A DNA stretch of 64,000 nucleotides from Capra hircus (taxonomy: Eukaryota; Chordata; Mammalia; Artiodactyla; Bovidae), in NCBI RefSeq assembly GCF_001704415.2, contig NC_030817.1:35971550-36035549 (forward strand), given 5' to 3'. Below the pieces are notes generated by a model. That model was not told the DNA's origin. It ran no database searches and worked only from the letters and a program-made list of their open reading frames with translations. Positions 33,528 through 46,094 of this stretch are shown here, one piece after another. The translations under genes were made by a program, and so were the position numbers. The first letter of the stretch is position 1; each line of letters begins with the position of its first letter.

Positions 33528-33720
33528 TACTCAATGTTTTCTATGTGCTAGGCACTCTTCTAAGCTCTGCGCATGCAATTCCCCATTTAATCCTCAAATA
33601 AAGCTTATGAGACAGGTCCTATTACAGTCTTACTTTATGGATGGGGACACAGAGGCAGAGAGAGGTCAAGTAACCTGCCTCAGGTTCCCCAGTTAGTGAG
33701 GAGGCAGAATGAGGTATGCA
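33528..33720 (-). mobile_element. MIR SINE
   Basis: Antisense MIR: 'ttctatgtgctaggcactct', 'catttaatcctcaaataaag', 'cagaggcagagagaggtcaa', 'gtaacctgcctcaggttccc'. Confidence 0.85.
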
Positions 33721-33777
33721 AATTAGCATAAAGATACATATTGACTATCATGCTAGAGGAGCTTGGCTGTAAGCTAA

Positions 33778-33960
33778 ATACATTAATATTTACAATACAT
33801 AACTAATTATATGCTGCATATATAATTATATACTGCATCTATAATACATATGTAATTATATAACATTAAAATATAATTATATAGCATGTAATTACATATG
33901 AATTGTTTATACCTGAATTATATTTACAAATATAATAATGTAGAAATATTAAAAGAATAC
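33778..33960. repeat. AT-rich low-complexity tract
   Basis: Multiple copies of TATATAATTATATA-like and TACATATGTAATTATA-like words, with local dyad symmetry; more than 80% A+T by eye. Confidence 0.85.
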
Positions 33961-34029
33961 ATGGATCAGCAGAAGAGTTGGGTCAGCTGTGGAAGTATAG
34001 AAAAAAAGAAGTTACAGAGGACTGTACTT

Positions 34030-34512
34030 TTTGTGGTTTTAAAATATGTCCACTATGTCTTTGACAGTCCTCTCCAAAAGGTGGAGCCAATCAACTCCTT
34101 CTAGATGCAGGCTGTAGTTAATGAATCACTTCTATCAAATGGAATGTGTTAATAGCGGAAGCAATAGGGTGTGACTTGAAGGACTGGGTTATAAGCAGGA
34201 TTGCAGCTTTTACCTTGCTCTCTCTTGGGTTACTCATTCTGGGGGGAGCCAGCTGCCATGTTGGGAGGATACTCAAGCAACTCAATAGGGAGGGAGGTCT
34301 GATGGTAAGGAACTAAGTTTTGCTGCCAACAGCAGTACCAACTGGGAAACTGAATTCTTGGCCCCAGTGAAGCCTTCAGGTGATTATATACCAGAGAACA
34401 TCTTGAAGGACCCTGAGTCATATTCCTGATCCAGACAAACTGTGTGTGATAACACATTTATCATTGTATTAATATTAAGATTCTAAGTTTGGGGTAAAGA
34501 TAACCAATACAC
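34030..34512 (+). mobile_element. MLT1-type (ERVL-MaLR) solo LTR
   Basis: LTR text in MLT1 order: 'ttttaccttgctctctcttg', 'gggggagccagctgccatgt', 'gccttcaggtgattatatac', 'acaaactgtgtgtgataaca', ending near 'ttggggtaaagataacca'. Non-coding; subfamily not resolved. Confidence 0.75.
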
Positions 34513-36169
34513 CTATCCAAGTGCCCCTCTAGGAAAATTAAAGTCTTAGCCCTTTGGCTTTGAGAAGTTCTGTCCTCTGAATAAAGTCATCCTCATTCTG
34601 AGCTGGACTCATTAAGCTCACCAGTTACCACTAAATGCTCCCCTCATCTAGTGTCCCTCATCCTGGTTATCTGCTCACCAAACAACCTCTTGACTATGAT
34701 AGCACTCCAGGTACCTTCAGGGAGAGGATGAGCTGACCATACAGATGAGGGATTTCTAGATTCTGTGATGATGATGATTTTTCAGGGCAACTTAACAAGT
34801 GGTTAAGGAAGATGTATCTTCCTGTGGAGCCCTTCCTGTGCTGATTATATGGACTGTGAGTATATCTTGTCCCTCTGAGTACATGAGGTCCCTCCTCATG
34901 GTGTAGAGTCTACTTCCCTGCTTTCTAGGTAGTACTGAATCAACCTCTCAGGGGAGTATTCCCAGGTGCTAACAAGAGAGAGAATCTCCACCTTCAAATA
35001 GAAGCCAAGCAGGCATGCAGGGACTTGGGATGGGAATGGCAGGTCCTGCCCAGTTGCCCACTGGCTTTCTTTGTAGCATACACACCACTTTCCAGGGAGA
35101 AGGGGCCTTTACTGAGATGTGTATTCAAGGGATTCTCTTTATTGAGAAGACCCAGGGATCCTCAAAATATTCAGTCAATCACTTCCACGATGCACTTTCT
35201 ATTATTATTCACGCCAATATCACCCTAGTCAGACAGTCTAGAAAACAGAAGTCCAAGAACAAGGTTCATTCTCTTCTCAACTCTCCTCTATTACTTCCTC
35301 TAAATATTTCCTCTATTATTCCTCTGGATAAGGAGCAGAGATAAGAGTTTGCTGGATCTCAGGTGGGCAAAAGCTAATGATTTATAATGTATAAACTGGT
35401 GACATATGAGTAGTAAAAAAAAAAAAAAAATCCTGAAAGAGGTATGATTAAAGACCATGAGGATTAGGAAACTGTCCCAGTGATTCTTGGAGTGACAAAG
35501 AATGTGTTTAAATACCAGGTCTGGTATTATTACTACACAATGGTATGTCAGTGTTTAAGGGCTCCAGTTGTTAGTAAATTACCCTTAAATTGCTATTTTA
35601 TTATACCCTTGTTTTCAGTTTAATAACATTTACCATAAAAGGGTTTCTCACAAGTGTATTTAGGCAATTTGCTCGTGCGAGAAATGGCTGGAAATTAAAT
35701 GCACACATTCAAGAACTACGGGTTAAATAAATGTGCTAAAAGGCAGAAATACCAGTGGGTTTTAAATGGTCAAATGCTCCCTGGAAGAATTTGTATTACA
35801 AACTCAATCTTAGAATATCATGTAATAAGGGCTTCTAAAGGCAGTACATCTCTGCACAGATCAGGGACAGGACAGCAGGAACACCACACATCACGCATAG
35901 GGCACCTAAAAAACCTGGGAGGAAATGGCAAACACCAACACAGCAAATGATGAGATTCCTGTGTCAGCACCTGCATTTGCCTACTGTCTCTCAAGCGATC
36001 CTCTTGAGCTAGAGATGGCTAAAGAAACATCCCCATAATGTGGGGGAGCCCAGCAAAATATGTGGATTAGCCCAGCTGTGACGGGGTACCCAGATAACAT
36101 GGGGTTACTGAGCTCCTAGAACTGCAGACACAAAGGATTGAGAAGATAGAAACCTCCTCCTATTTTTAA
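34513..36169. other. Unassigned stretch between two MLT1-type LTRs
   Basis: About 1.66 kb with a 16-A run near 35415 and no recognisable gag- or pol-like frame. It might be an eroded internal region of a MaLR element or simply spacer between two solo LTRs. Confidence 0.4.
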
Positions 36170-36632
36170 GGAGGGTAATTGCTGGCTGGTGGGCCCCAAG
36201 GATCCCTGCCTGTTGGTCTTCAGGCCCTTGTGTAGAGAACAGTGGAGGAATTCTGAGATTAGGTCACAAAAAGCATCGCAGCTTCCACCTCACTTTCTTG
36301 GTTCACTTGCTCTGGTGGAAGTGATGGTCATACCAACTTATGAAGACACTCAGGCAGCCCCGAGAGAGGTCTGAATGGGGAGGAAGCCAGGCCTCCTGCT
36401 AACAGTCAGCACCAACTTGCCAGCAATGTGAGTGAACCACCTTGGAAGTGAATTCTCCAGCTCTAGTCAATATCTGGAATGCAACCTTGCAAGAAATCTT
36501 AAGCCAGAACTACCCAGCGAGACAATCCCAAAATTCTGACCCTCAGAACACTGTGAGATAAATGTTGTTTTGTGAAGCCATTAAGTTTGGGGGCAATCTG
36601 TCATACAGCGATAGTTAACTAGTACTAGTAGC
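36170..36632 (+). mobile_element. MLT1-type (ERVL-MaLR) LTR
   Basis: LTR text: 'gctggtgggccccaaggatc', 'gagattaggtcacaaaaagc', 'gcctcctgctaacagtcagc', 'accaacttgccagcaatgtg', 'atacagcgatagttaactag'. Same strand as the LTR at 34030, but of a visibly different sequence. Confidence 0.78.
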
Positions 36633-37129
36633 TTCATGTTACTTGGTAAAAAAGAACCACTCGAGAATGCTTCTGCCCTTTCAGCTTACTGGAAAAGTCA
36701 GGGTGGTGGACTCTACAGCCCAGTATAACCACCAGCAATTTCTCTAAGAACAGGACAATGGTTAGGTGCTAGTCATTCATAGGCACCTGACTGTCCACAA
36801 CGGGCAAGAACCAGGTACTTCTGACCCCAACAGATACCTACAACGACCCCCCTCTGCTCCCAAGCCATCTTGTCATCTCTTCAATGAGGAGTTTCCATCT
36901 GAGTCCTTATCTCCCAGGTATGGGCATGGCTGGCCATTCCAGGAGGTCTTCTTTGCTCCTGAGCGATCCAGGTCAAGTTAGGGCTGGAATTCACCTTCGG
37001 GCTTCTGACCTCCTTCTGGCAATGACTAGCTCTCCTAGGTCTGAGGCTGTCCCTTCCCTGAGGGCACATAAGACGGGCCAGCTCCCCCAACCACTTGCCT
37101 CAGTTCTGACTCTGGCCTGAAGAGTATGC
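36633..37129. other. Unassigned intron
   Basis: No recognised element. Confidence 0.5.
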
Positions 37130-37529
37130 AGACATCTCTCACAGCTAAATCTCCAGCCCAGGTTAAAACGTCTAAAACTGAACTCTTGCTTTCACTCTCA
37201 CTAGGTCTGCACCTTTGGTCTTCTTATCTATCTCAGCACATGGCTTTTGCATCTTCACAGGAGCTTAGGTGGAAACCCTGGAGTATCCTTGACTACTCTC
37301 TTTCACAACTTATACTTTATCTGTTAGCAAATCCTATGTGCTGGGTCTTCAATATATATATCCAGAATCTATTCTTTACCATGCTTCTGCATTCCACCTC
37401 CACACCCCGCAAACAGTCTGTTATCAAAACAACAAGCAGGATGATCTTTTTATACAAGAAGATAAGTCATGTCACTTCTCAGATCAAACATTCCAATAGT
37501 AGAAGGCAGAGAGTAAAAGCCAGATGTGT
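37130..37529 (-). mobile_element. L2 LINE fragment, first part
   Basis: Antisense L2: 'aacgtctaaaactgaactct', 'ccctggagtatccttgacta', 'atccagaatctattctttac', 'aagtcatgtcacttctcaga'. Interrupted by a Bov-tA; continues at 37750. Confidence 0.85.
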
Positions 37530-37749
37530 GGGTGGTGTTCAGTTGCTAAGTCATGCCTGACTCTTTGTGACCTCACGGACTGTAGCTTGCCAGGCTCCTC
37601 TGTCTGTGGGATTTTCCAGGCAAAAATACTGGGGTGGGTTTCCATGCCCTTCTCCAGGGGATCTTCCTGACCCAGGGATCAAGCCTGCATCTCCAGAGTC
37701 TTCTGCACTGACAGGCCGACTCTTTACCACTCTGCCACCTGGGAAGCCC
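37530..37749 (-). mobile_element. Bov-tA SINE inside L2
   Basis: Reverse Bov-tA (GTCATGCCTGACTCTTTGTG ... CTCTGCCACCTGGGAAGCCC). The flanking 'gtaaaagccagatgtg' and 'tgaaagccacagagag' join into continuous L2 text. Confidence 0.93.
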
Positions 37750-38115
37750 TGAAAGCCACAGAGAGGCCTCCTAGCCCCTCCATGATCCAGCTTCACTTCC
37801 TTCTACAGCCCCAGTCCATCCTGGCTCCTGTGCTGTTCTGTACATGGCAGACTTTGCCCTAATCCCCAGCCTTTGCACTGGCTGTCTTTCAGCCTGGAAT
37901 GTTCTTCCCTCAGATCCACACTCACCCTCCCTCAGCTCTGTCTTTGCTCAAATGCTACCTTCTCAGTGAGACTTTATCTGCCCACACTTTTAAAACTGCC
38001 CACATCACCCCCTCACTGCACACGTCCTCATCCCCCTGCCCTGCTTTACTGTTCTCCACGACATCTATCACATGACTTGCTGTGTGCCACACTGCCTCCA
38101 TCTTTCTCTACTAGA
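37750..38115 (-). mobile_element. L2 LINE fragment, second part
   Basis: Antisense L2 end: 'cctttgcactggctgtcttt', 'cagcctggaatgttcttccc', 'ctttgctcaaatgctacctt', 'ctcagtgagactttatctgc'. Confidence 0.88.
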
Positions 38116-38163
38116 ACAAAACCTCACAAGAGTAGTGATTTGTCTCCATGTTCCCTTGCATTG

Positions 38164-38434
38164 TTGCTGCAGCTGCTGCTAAGTCGCTTCAGTCGTGTCC
38201 GACCCTGTGCGACCCCATAGACGGCAGCCCACCAGGCTCCCCAGTCCCTGGGATTCTCCAGGCAAGAACACTGGAGTGGGTTGCCATTTCCTTCTCCAAT
38301 GCATGAAAGTGAAAAGTGAAAGTGAAGTCGCTCAGTCATGTCCTAGCGACCCCATGGACTGCAGCCCACCAGGCTCCTCCATCTATGGGATTTTCCAGGC
38401 AAGAGTACTGGAGTGGGGTGCCATTGCCTTCTCC
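38164..38434 (-). mobile_element. Bov-A2 SINE
   Basis: Reverse dimeric Bov-A2 with GCTGCTGCTAAGTCGCTTCA start and CCATTGCCTTCTCC end; the GAAAGTGAAAAGTGAAAGTG linker is intact. A few bases are missing in the second unit ('catgtcctagcgacccc'). Confidence 0.95.
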
Positions 38435-39630
38435 TTTCCTTATTAACCACATTTTTAAATGGCTATATAAAATTGTCCCCAGGCCTTTTGTTTGATAGGG
38501 GTTTTATTAGACTTTGGGGTTTCTTACTCAAAATCTGAGGTACTTCCTAGAAATTTCCTTTAAAAAAGACTAATGGACCGAGAGACCTGCAAGCAACAGA
38601 AGATGCCAACTGTCACCCCAGCACTGTTCTGCCACCTCTTTCTTGTTTGAGTCTTGAGGAATTCTGATTAGTATTAGCTTTAACGTCAAATAAATTTGGA
38701 ATATGTAAAAACGGGAAATAAAATGATTAGCTCAGTTTTCAAAACCTTTACTCCATCCCCCATTTCAATATTCTACTTAGGATGGAAAATTTCCTCAAGT
38801 GCTAGAAAACAAAAGCGTAATGGGTGCTTTTTCTGCTTGTAACTGACACCAATTAAAGTAATCTTCGTGATAAAGATTTGTTAGGCTGAGACAGCAGAAT
38901 TAAACGCATTTAATACAACTCTTCGGCAAACATCTGTTGAAGAAAGAGACAAAACCAGTGCCAACAGGGTCGTGTTAAGACTGTTACACGTCCCAGTTCT
39001 TTTGGCCATAAGTGATCATGTTAAGATAAAACCTCATAGGAATGGGTCTCCAAAGAGTCATATATTAATGAATTAGAGATGAAGGAAATGTTACTTTACT
39101 CTTGACAAATCCAAGGCAAATCCTTGCAAACCACATTCGGCTAGTGTTTTTTTTTTTTTTTTTTTTTCCCCACTCAAAACCCCTCCGAGGATAGGCTATA
39201 AATGTTCCAAAAGCAAGAGGTTTTCCCACTCCCTAATCTTCAGTGCCACTCTCGCCCTCCCAGACCACCACTGACAAACCCCACATACCACAAAATGACT
39301 CTCCAATCATATTTCAGAATAATATATTAGCAATCCTCACGCTGACCTTACAGAGGAACAAAACAGGCTCCGCACTCCTGCACTTAGAAGGAGGCCTTGC
39401 TCTATAAGAAGCAATGGAAACAAGAGCCTGAAAAGAAGCACACTGTGGTCCAGGGAGCCATTTGCAATGAGCTTTGTTACCGAAGAACTCCAGGACCAAA
39501 ATCCTTGGCAATGTCCAGATAAAATCAATGATGGAGTGTCAGGAGGAATGTAAACAGGCCAAATCACAAAGCGGTAATCTGTGCTTGATCCAGCAGACCC
39601 AACTGACAACAGCCGTTTCACACAATATTC
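38435..39630. other. Unassigned intron with T-run
   Basis: A 21-T run sits at 39147-39167. No recognised repeat or exon. Confidence 0.5.
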
Positions 39631-39917
39631 AAACCATTCAATCCTAAAGGAAATTAACCCTGAATATCCACTGGAAGAACTGATGCTGAAGCTGAATCTC
39701 CAATACTTTGGCCACGTGATGCAAACAGCTGACTCCAAACACTGGGCAAGATTGAGGGCAGGAGGAGAAGGGGGTGACAGAGGATAAAATGGTTGGATGG
39801 CATCATCGACTCAGTGGACACAAGTTTGAACAACACTCCAGGAGACAGTGAACGACAGGGAAGCAGGCCAGGGGGCTGCAGAAAGTCAGACACAACTGAG
39901 CAAGTGAACAACAACAT
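39631..39917 (+). mobile_element. BovB LINE 3' end
   Basis: Forward BovB tail encoding degenerate ORF2 end (NHSILKEINPEYPLEELMLK, LNLQYFGHVMQTADS), with several small deletions relative to the other copies (for example in the 'ctccaaacactgggcaagat' segment). It ends GACACAACTGAGCAAGTGAA CAACAACA. Confidence 0.9.
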
Positions 39918-41329
39918 GAATCTGGCAAGGGCCAGAGTGAACCATCTCTGAGCACACGGAGCCTTACAAATGTCTTGAAGTGAGCCTGGACTACTGACTC
40001 ACTAGGTCCCACACTTTCTAAAATGATGAGGAAGTTGCTTGACAAAACACTTCCCATTTTGAGAGATGAGAATCCAAAGTGTGAGAGTGAATGTGAGTGC
40101 CCTGGGATGTGTGCAAATGTTATCACCAGGGAACAGCACACACATATGCCTAACATACCCATGATGGGAAAGTTGACAGTACGCATCACTCACTTAGGTA
40201 GGAAATCTTAGATATACGTACAAGTTATTCAGCAGAGGATAGAATGGACAAATATGTGAAGGTAAGATATTTAAATCCATGGTCACAAATTCACTGTTCA
40301 TGTAATCAGAAAAGGGGCCTGGTTAACTGCTCAAGGACAGAGTTGGGTGACCAACCCTAGGACACAGCCAACCCCGCCCTGGAGTCCTCATTACCCACAG
40401 CCCTGCAGAGGGAGTTAGAGGCACACCGCCCTTTTGGGATCTCTGGAGCTATTAGCCACCTCCAGGAACTTATGCAAAGGCAAGCAGAAAAGGCAGGTTA
40501 TTTTCACCCCTTACTTGTGCACTGAATGCGTTTTCCGGTTAGTAGGTCTGTTGAGGCAATCAGACAGAATGAGACATTTTAGATTTTTTTGAGGAGAGTT
40601 ACTTTTTAATTTCTGTGGTCCTCTCGGCCAGGGAGGTCTGAAGGAAAAAAGGTAGGAAGAACAGTGGTAAAGGATGAAATTCTCTAATCAGAAATGAGAA
40701 TGGCCGAGGCCATTTCCCTCCTTCTGGGCATCTCACTGTGAAATTAAACAGAGTCGAAGGCCAGTGGCTGGACTGGAATCAGGAGGACTGACCAGATGAG
40801 GACACTCTGCTTTAGGAGACTTTGTGGGAACGTTGCAAGAGGAGTCAAGAGCTCAATGTCTGTGGACAAGGGCCTCTTGATCCTGCTTCCTGAGTCTCAA
40901 AACGTACCGTCTAGAATTCTAAACTAAAGGAAGACACGAAAACAGTGAGTGGACTTAGGCCACACTAGTTCAGAGCAGGGAGTGACAGAAGCCGCCTGTT
41001 TGGTTTTAATCTGGCTTTACACCACCACCTTTGGAGGTGGATGTATTTATTAATCCACTGGATATTTATCTTTTGTCCCTGTCCATGTACATGTCCTGGT
41101 TCTATGATCCCACTTTTTCAATGGGGTACAGGGTCAGAGAAAAGTTTTGTACCCCATAGAAATATCTGTAATACAAAGAATTTGGAAAAGAGTTAGACTA
41201 GAAGAGTAGAGAAATACTTTTAAAATATTTCCACTGATAGAATAGGCAACTCTATAAGGAGCAGAATCCATTTTCTAAAAATAACCCCAGAGAACAGATA
41301 CATTCATATGTATGGCTGAGTCCCTTAGA
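39918..41329. other. Unassigned intron
   Basis: No recognised repeat or exon. Confidence 0.5.
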
Positions 41330-41412
41330 TGTTCAGCTGAAACTATTACAACATTGTTAACTGGCTATACCCCAGTACAAAATAAAAAGTTTAAAGTTTG
41401 AAAAAAAATAAT
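41330..41412 (+). mobile_element. L1 3' terminal fragment
   Basis: A very short L1 3' end: 'actggctataccccagtaca' plus AAATAAAAAGTTTAAAG and an A-rich tail. Confidence 0.7.
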
Positions 41413-42091
41413 AAAATAACCCCAGAGCCTCCAGGAGACCTCCAGCCAGCATCTAACACATTATTTACCAGAAAAACATGAAGAGTTTAATCAATTATGA
41501 TTATAGCAATGGAGACTTAACCGTTGGCTGTTTAAATCTTAGGAGATTATTATTTATTAAGTATTCTTTGCTGTAGATATGCCCTGTTTAGGTCCAAACT
41601 CGTTCCCTCCTCCCTGCCATCATCCATGACATGGTTTAGGAAGCACCTCCTTCCTTGAATCCTATTGATTTACTCTGGCCCTCACTGCTTCTCACTACCA
41701 CATTGCCTGGCTCAGTGACATGCAATACTCTTTCTCTTCCATTAGACTGTTTTGAGGCCAGGGCCAGCATCACCTGCTTATATGTCTCCTATTTGCTTGC
41801 CGAGGTCACTGCTGATCACACATGCTTGCTAGACCAAACTGGACAAAGACACTCACGCTTTTCTATCAATCACAGCTGATGACGCAGATCTGTTCCTTCT
41901 CGGCTTCGCTGGCCTCTGGTTAGCGTGCTAAGGGTCAACAGCAGAGCTCTCTGGACCAGAGCAGAATGGTGATGGGACACCGAGGCCCAGCAGAAGGGAA
42001 GGGCTGGCCTTTCTTCATCAGTGGACACCATTTTCATATCAGCCCCCTCTCAAGGGTCTATCCGCTCTGAGAGCTCTTCCTACCCACCCAC

Positions 42092-42095
<4 letters not shown>
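41413..42095. other. Unassigned intron
   Basis: No recognised element before the CA repeat. Confidence 0.5.

Positions 42096-42152
<57 letters not shown>
42096..42152. repeat. (CA)n microsatellite, 57 bp
   Basis: About 28 uninterrupted CA units, the longest simple repeat in the window. Confidence 0.98.
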
Positions 42153-42155
<3 letters not shown>

Positions 42156-42319
42156 GTAGAGAAGCTGAGTGGCCTGGAAACTTGGATCCCTGGACACAGG
42201 TTATAAGTACCTAACATAGGCTCAGTTGTCTTGGGGCTCCTTTCTGAGGTATTCACTTCCAAGAACTGTAAGAATACCAGGTGCTCTAAGTAACTCGAGG
42301 GAAAGGAAAAGAAAGATGA

Positions 42320-42545
42320 TACAGCTGAGTGACTGCAAGCAGATTCCAGCTGTATTGTCTGGGTCTGGATCTCAACCTTCCCTTTAGTTAGCTGTGTGAC
42401 CTTGGGCAATTCTGTACATGTCAGGGCCTCTTCCGGAAGATGGGATGCGTCATTGGACTGTAGTGCTGTTTGAATTATTTAATCTGTGTAAAGCACGGAG
42501 ACCACGGTCTGGCCCATCATGAATGCTCGCTAATTGTTAGCAACA
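42320..42545 (+). mobile_element. MIR SINE
   Basis: Forward MIR: 'ttagctgtgtgaccttgggc', 'gggcctcttccggaagatgg', 'atttaatctgtgtaaagcac', 'tcatgaatgctcgctaattg'. Confidence 0.82.
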
Positions 42546-42619
42546 GTCCCTTGTTATCTGAAGGATGAGGATGTGGCTCCATGGGACCCTCCCTTACAGG
42601 ATGGGGAAGGGAAGAAAGG

Positions 42620-42772
42620 GAGGTTCTCCAAATGTGGGGGGCTGCACACCTGGGAACTTGTTAGAAATGCAAATTCAGGGCCCCTCCCTAAATCTACTGA
42701 AATCAGAAACTGTCATTAAAAACCCCTTCAGGTGATTCAGATCCAGGCTTATGTTTTGAGACACACTGGTCA
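42620..42772 (+). mobile_element. MER5A-type DNA transposon relic
   Basis: 'acctgggaacttgttagaaa', 'tgcaaattcagggcccctcc', 'ctactgaaatcagaaactgt' and 'tcaggtgattcagatccagg' follow the MER5A order. Confidence 0.82.
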
Positions 42773-45700
42773 AAAAAGGAAAAATCATGGCCTTCATGAT
42801 TAAGGCACCTCCAATTTCCTGTGCTTGGGATGATCACAGCGTAAGGCTAGTGTGAAACTGGGTGAGAAAACCAATTTCTTACCAGGAGAAGGGCTGAGAG
42901 GGATTGATTCAAAGGGCAGCAGGAACCTATATTTAAGAGGAATTTGTTGGATTAAACAATTAACTAACAAATAAGCCAGCAAAACGCCATAACATTTCTG
43001 GGACAGGGCTGATTTCTTAAGTTTTCCATTCATAGTCATCTAGTCAAATAAAAGGAGTGACAGCACCTTCCAAGGCTACACAGGGGAGTCAGGATTTGGC
43101 CCAGGTTTTAAGAGTGTTTTCAAAACAAGAAATTAAGACTGACCAGGCCTGGGATGGCTCATGAAGACAAAGAAGGTGAAAATTCCCGTTGTAAAGCATC
43201 GTTCCCATAGAGTCACATGCCCACAAACCACCCCCACAGCTAGCTTCCCAGAGTTAGGGGTGGCTCCAAGGAGGAGGGTGCAGAGGGGTCTGCAGGAGAT
43301 CGGGAGGAGCCTAGACCACAAAACCAGGGCATTACCTCTAAACGGTTGCTCCGGAGAGCCGTTTGGTGAAGAAGTATCAACTCACAGGTCTGACAATGAA
43401 TCACAGGACAGATGCAGCAACAGGAGCAAAAATCACTTGATTAGAGGACCATAATATTTTGCTGAGTTTGGGGGAGGGCACAGACGCTGTATAGGTTATA
43501 TGGAGCTGAACACATTACAGTTGAAGCAGATGTTAGGTGAAAAAGCTGTGAGTTGCTGGAATGATCACATAAGGGATTGCTCCATCTCCTCCCTCTACAC
43601 CTGATCCTCCTCCTTTTCTTCCCTCCTCTGGTGTCCACTGGGCACAGATCAGCATTATTGAGTGTCCAGCTGGGTATTGTGATGTCAGAGGTATTACCCA
43701 CAGTGGACATGCCTGAAGAGACTAGCTGCCCAGCCATGTCTGGGGACACACGGTCCTCATTTGAGTTCCCATGACACCACGTGACACCACACTTCCTCCC
43801 TCTACCCAACCACATCTCACATCTCCTACATCTCCAGAAGTCCTTATCCTCCCCTCCCCAAATCAGTATGGTGCTTCAGGGAAACTGAGGCACAGAGAAA
43901 CTCATCAAGGTCAGGCAGCCACGCTCTGGTATGGCCATGAACATTGCCAAAGCTTCCTGACCGCCTGTCCACACCAGTCCAGGGAACCCGGCTGCCTTTT
44001 ATAGAAAGTTTCCACACACCTTCTATTCCTAACCCCGATCACAAGCATCGCCGGTCTGCATGCCTCCGAAGCACCAGCCGACTCTGTGTCAGAGCCTTAG
44101 TAACGCACCTCATTTAGGACCGTGAGCACAGCTTGTTTGCACAGGACACTGAATTCCTGATATTCTTCTTGGGCTGCTTTTTGCTTGTTTGTTTTTATTT
44201 CAAACACAGCTAACTACTCAGGCCTTTATATATTAAGAAAGCTGACTCGATTCTCCAAGAAAAATCAGCAGCTTACCACACACGATTGTTCTTGGTCATC
44301 CCCAAGATGCCAAGAATGTCAAGAGTCTGCAGTTTGGGGTTAGGAAGAATACGTTGTTCCTAACAGACCATAGAGAGGCAAGACCCAACTTTTTTGTTTT
44401 CATTTTTCAAGCTAACAGTAACAGAACTGAGACAATGAAAGATAATCTATAAATAAATACACAGATATGTACATGTACACACATACATATATGTATTTTA
44501 AAGTGATCAGAGTGTCTTGACCTTGAGATCGAAAATGGGTAGTCTCTGGAAGAAAAGGAAGCAAGATCCTTAGAATAAGATCTGCGTGTGAAGGTGAATA
44601 ACAGATATATAACCTTCAGCACATGGCTCGCTCCACTACTCACTGAATAGATTCCAGGGCCTAAATTAAGCCTCAGAAAGCACACATATGGGAGGAACTA
44701 GCTCATGTATAAAACAACCGATGGGCTAAGACAGGGAGCTCTCACCAGCCAAGAAGGTAACTTGGTTTCTCAACATGACAGAAGTGCATTTCAACCGTGT
44801 AGTAAATAAAATGAAACTTCATTGTACACGAGCCCCAGTGTCCCCCCTGTGATCCACCTCTGCCGCTGCCTCATGTGACCGTCCTCCCAATTTAGAGCGT
44901 AACCAACTCCCAATGACCTGTAATAACACCATTCCCAAATTAGAGCTCTCAATTTGACTTGGCCTCGGTCCCTCCCTTAAAGCAAAATAAAGCATCCGTT
45001 TTCTCTTTTTCACATTCATAATACTCTCCTTTTGGAGTTGCCAACTCAAACCCTGCTCCAGTCAGATTGAGCCCTTCCTCTATTTTTTTTTTTTTTTTTT
45101 CTGGTTAGCCAAAGAGCCTGATGGAAAAACACCAAGAGACAAAAACAAAAACAAAATCAGATGAAAATTCCAAGTAAGTGACATTCAGCTGGAAAAGCGA
45201 TGATTCACATGCAAATAAAAATCTCCCTGAATTCACTGTTATATGACGCAAGTCCCTGGCTTCGACATAAAAAGGGCAGAATGAAATCACCCACAATTAA
45301 ACTCACCCTGGAATACTGGAATTCTCTGGCTAGGCCTCCCCAATTAATGATAAGAAAACCCCCCACTGTAACGGAATGGAGCTAATTGTGTTGGATCCCA
45401 GGGCATCCCCATCTCAGCTGACATTCACTGCTGGACACTCCCTGGTTCAGCTTTCCTCACCTGCCCTCAGCTCTGACCTGGACGAGCAGGGCCTCCAGGG
45501 AGATGGGGCTCTGGTCTCTCAGGGGCAGCCCTCCTTTCTGGGAAGACATCAGGGGAATTGTGCTGAGAACCCTGGCCCTCACACCCACACCCACACCCAC
45601 CCCTGCATGCAAGGGAGCTTTCTTAGTCACTCCAGGGAGCTCTCCTCAAGACTGTTTAGTCTTGGTTGAAGCTTCGCAGCATCAGCAGCCTCTGATCTCA

Positions 45701-46094
45701 AGTTCAGCCAGAGAGTTCAGCACGTCACCTCCCCTGATTGACAGATAATTTATCATTCCACTTGCCCTTTTTATCCAGGGCAGAGGTGGTCGGACACCAC
45801 CTTCTTTTTCTCCACATGCTTCCCTTAGGAGGCACACTCCATCCGCCTGAGAATCACAGAATCTGAAGATGGAAGGGCTGTCAGAGGCTCTCTGGTCCTT
45901 CCTTTGCTAGTTGTGGGGCTTCTACCTTTGTTCCTTCCTGATGGTCACCTGGTCTGAGGGTCTCCCTAGCTATGGGGAGCCCACTTTTGCCATCAAAGGC
46001 AGTTAGAACTACTGAAACCCTAATCCACCTCTCTGCAACTTCTTTTCGTTCAACAAAGGTCAGTTCTTCTGAAACTACAAAGAATAAATCTATA
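42773..46094. other. Unassigned intron with minor simple repeats
   Basis: It holds an 18-T run (45083-45100) and a short ACACCC repeat (45582-45603). A 'gaaactgaggcacagagaaa' phrase near 43882 may be a MIR scrap. No exon was recognised; the minus frame at 43441-43815 has no known product. Confidence 0.5.

Noticed and set aside
42080..42409. Minus-strand frame with a run of VCVCVCVC.
   Set aside because: It is translation of the CA microsatellite; the same applies to the frame at 31465-31683.
43441..43815. 124-codon minus-strand frame.
   Set aside because: No recognised product; not flanked by convincing acceptor/donor sites in the same frame.
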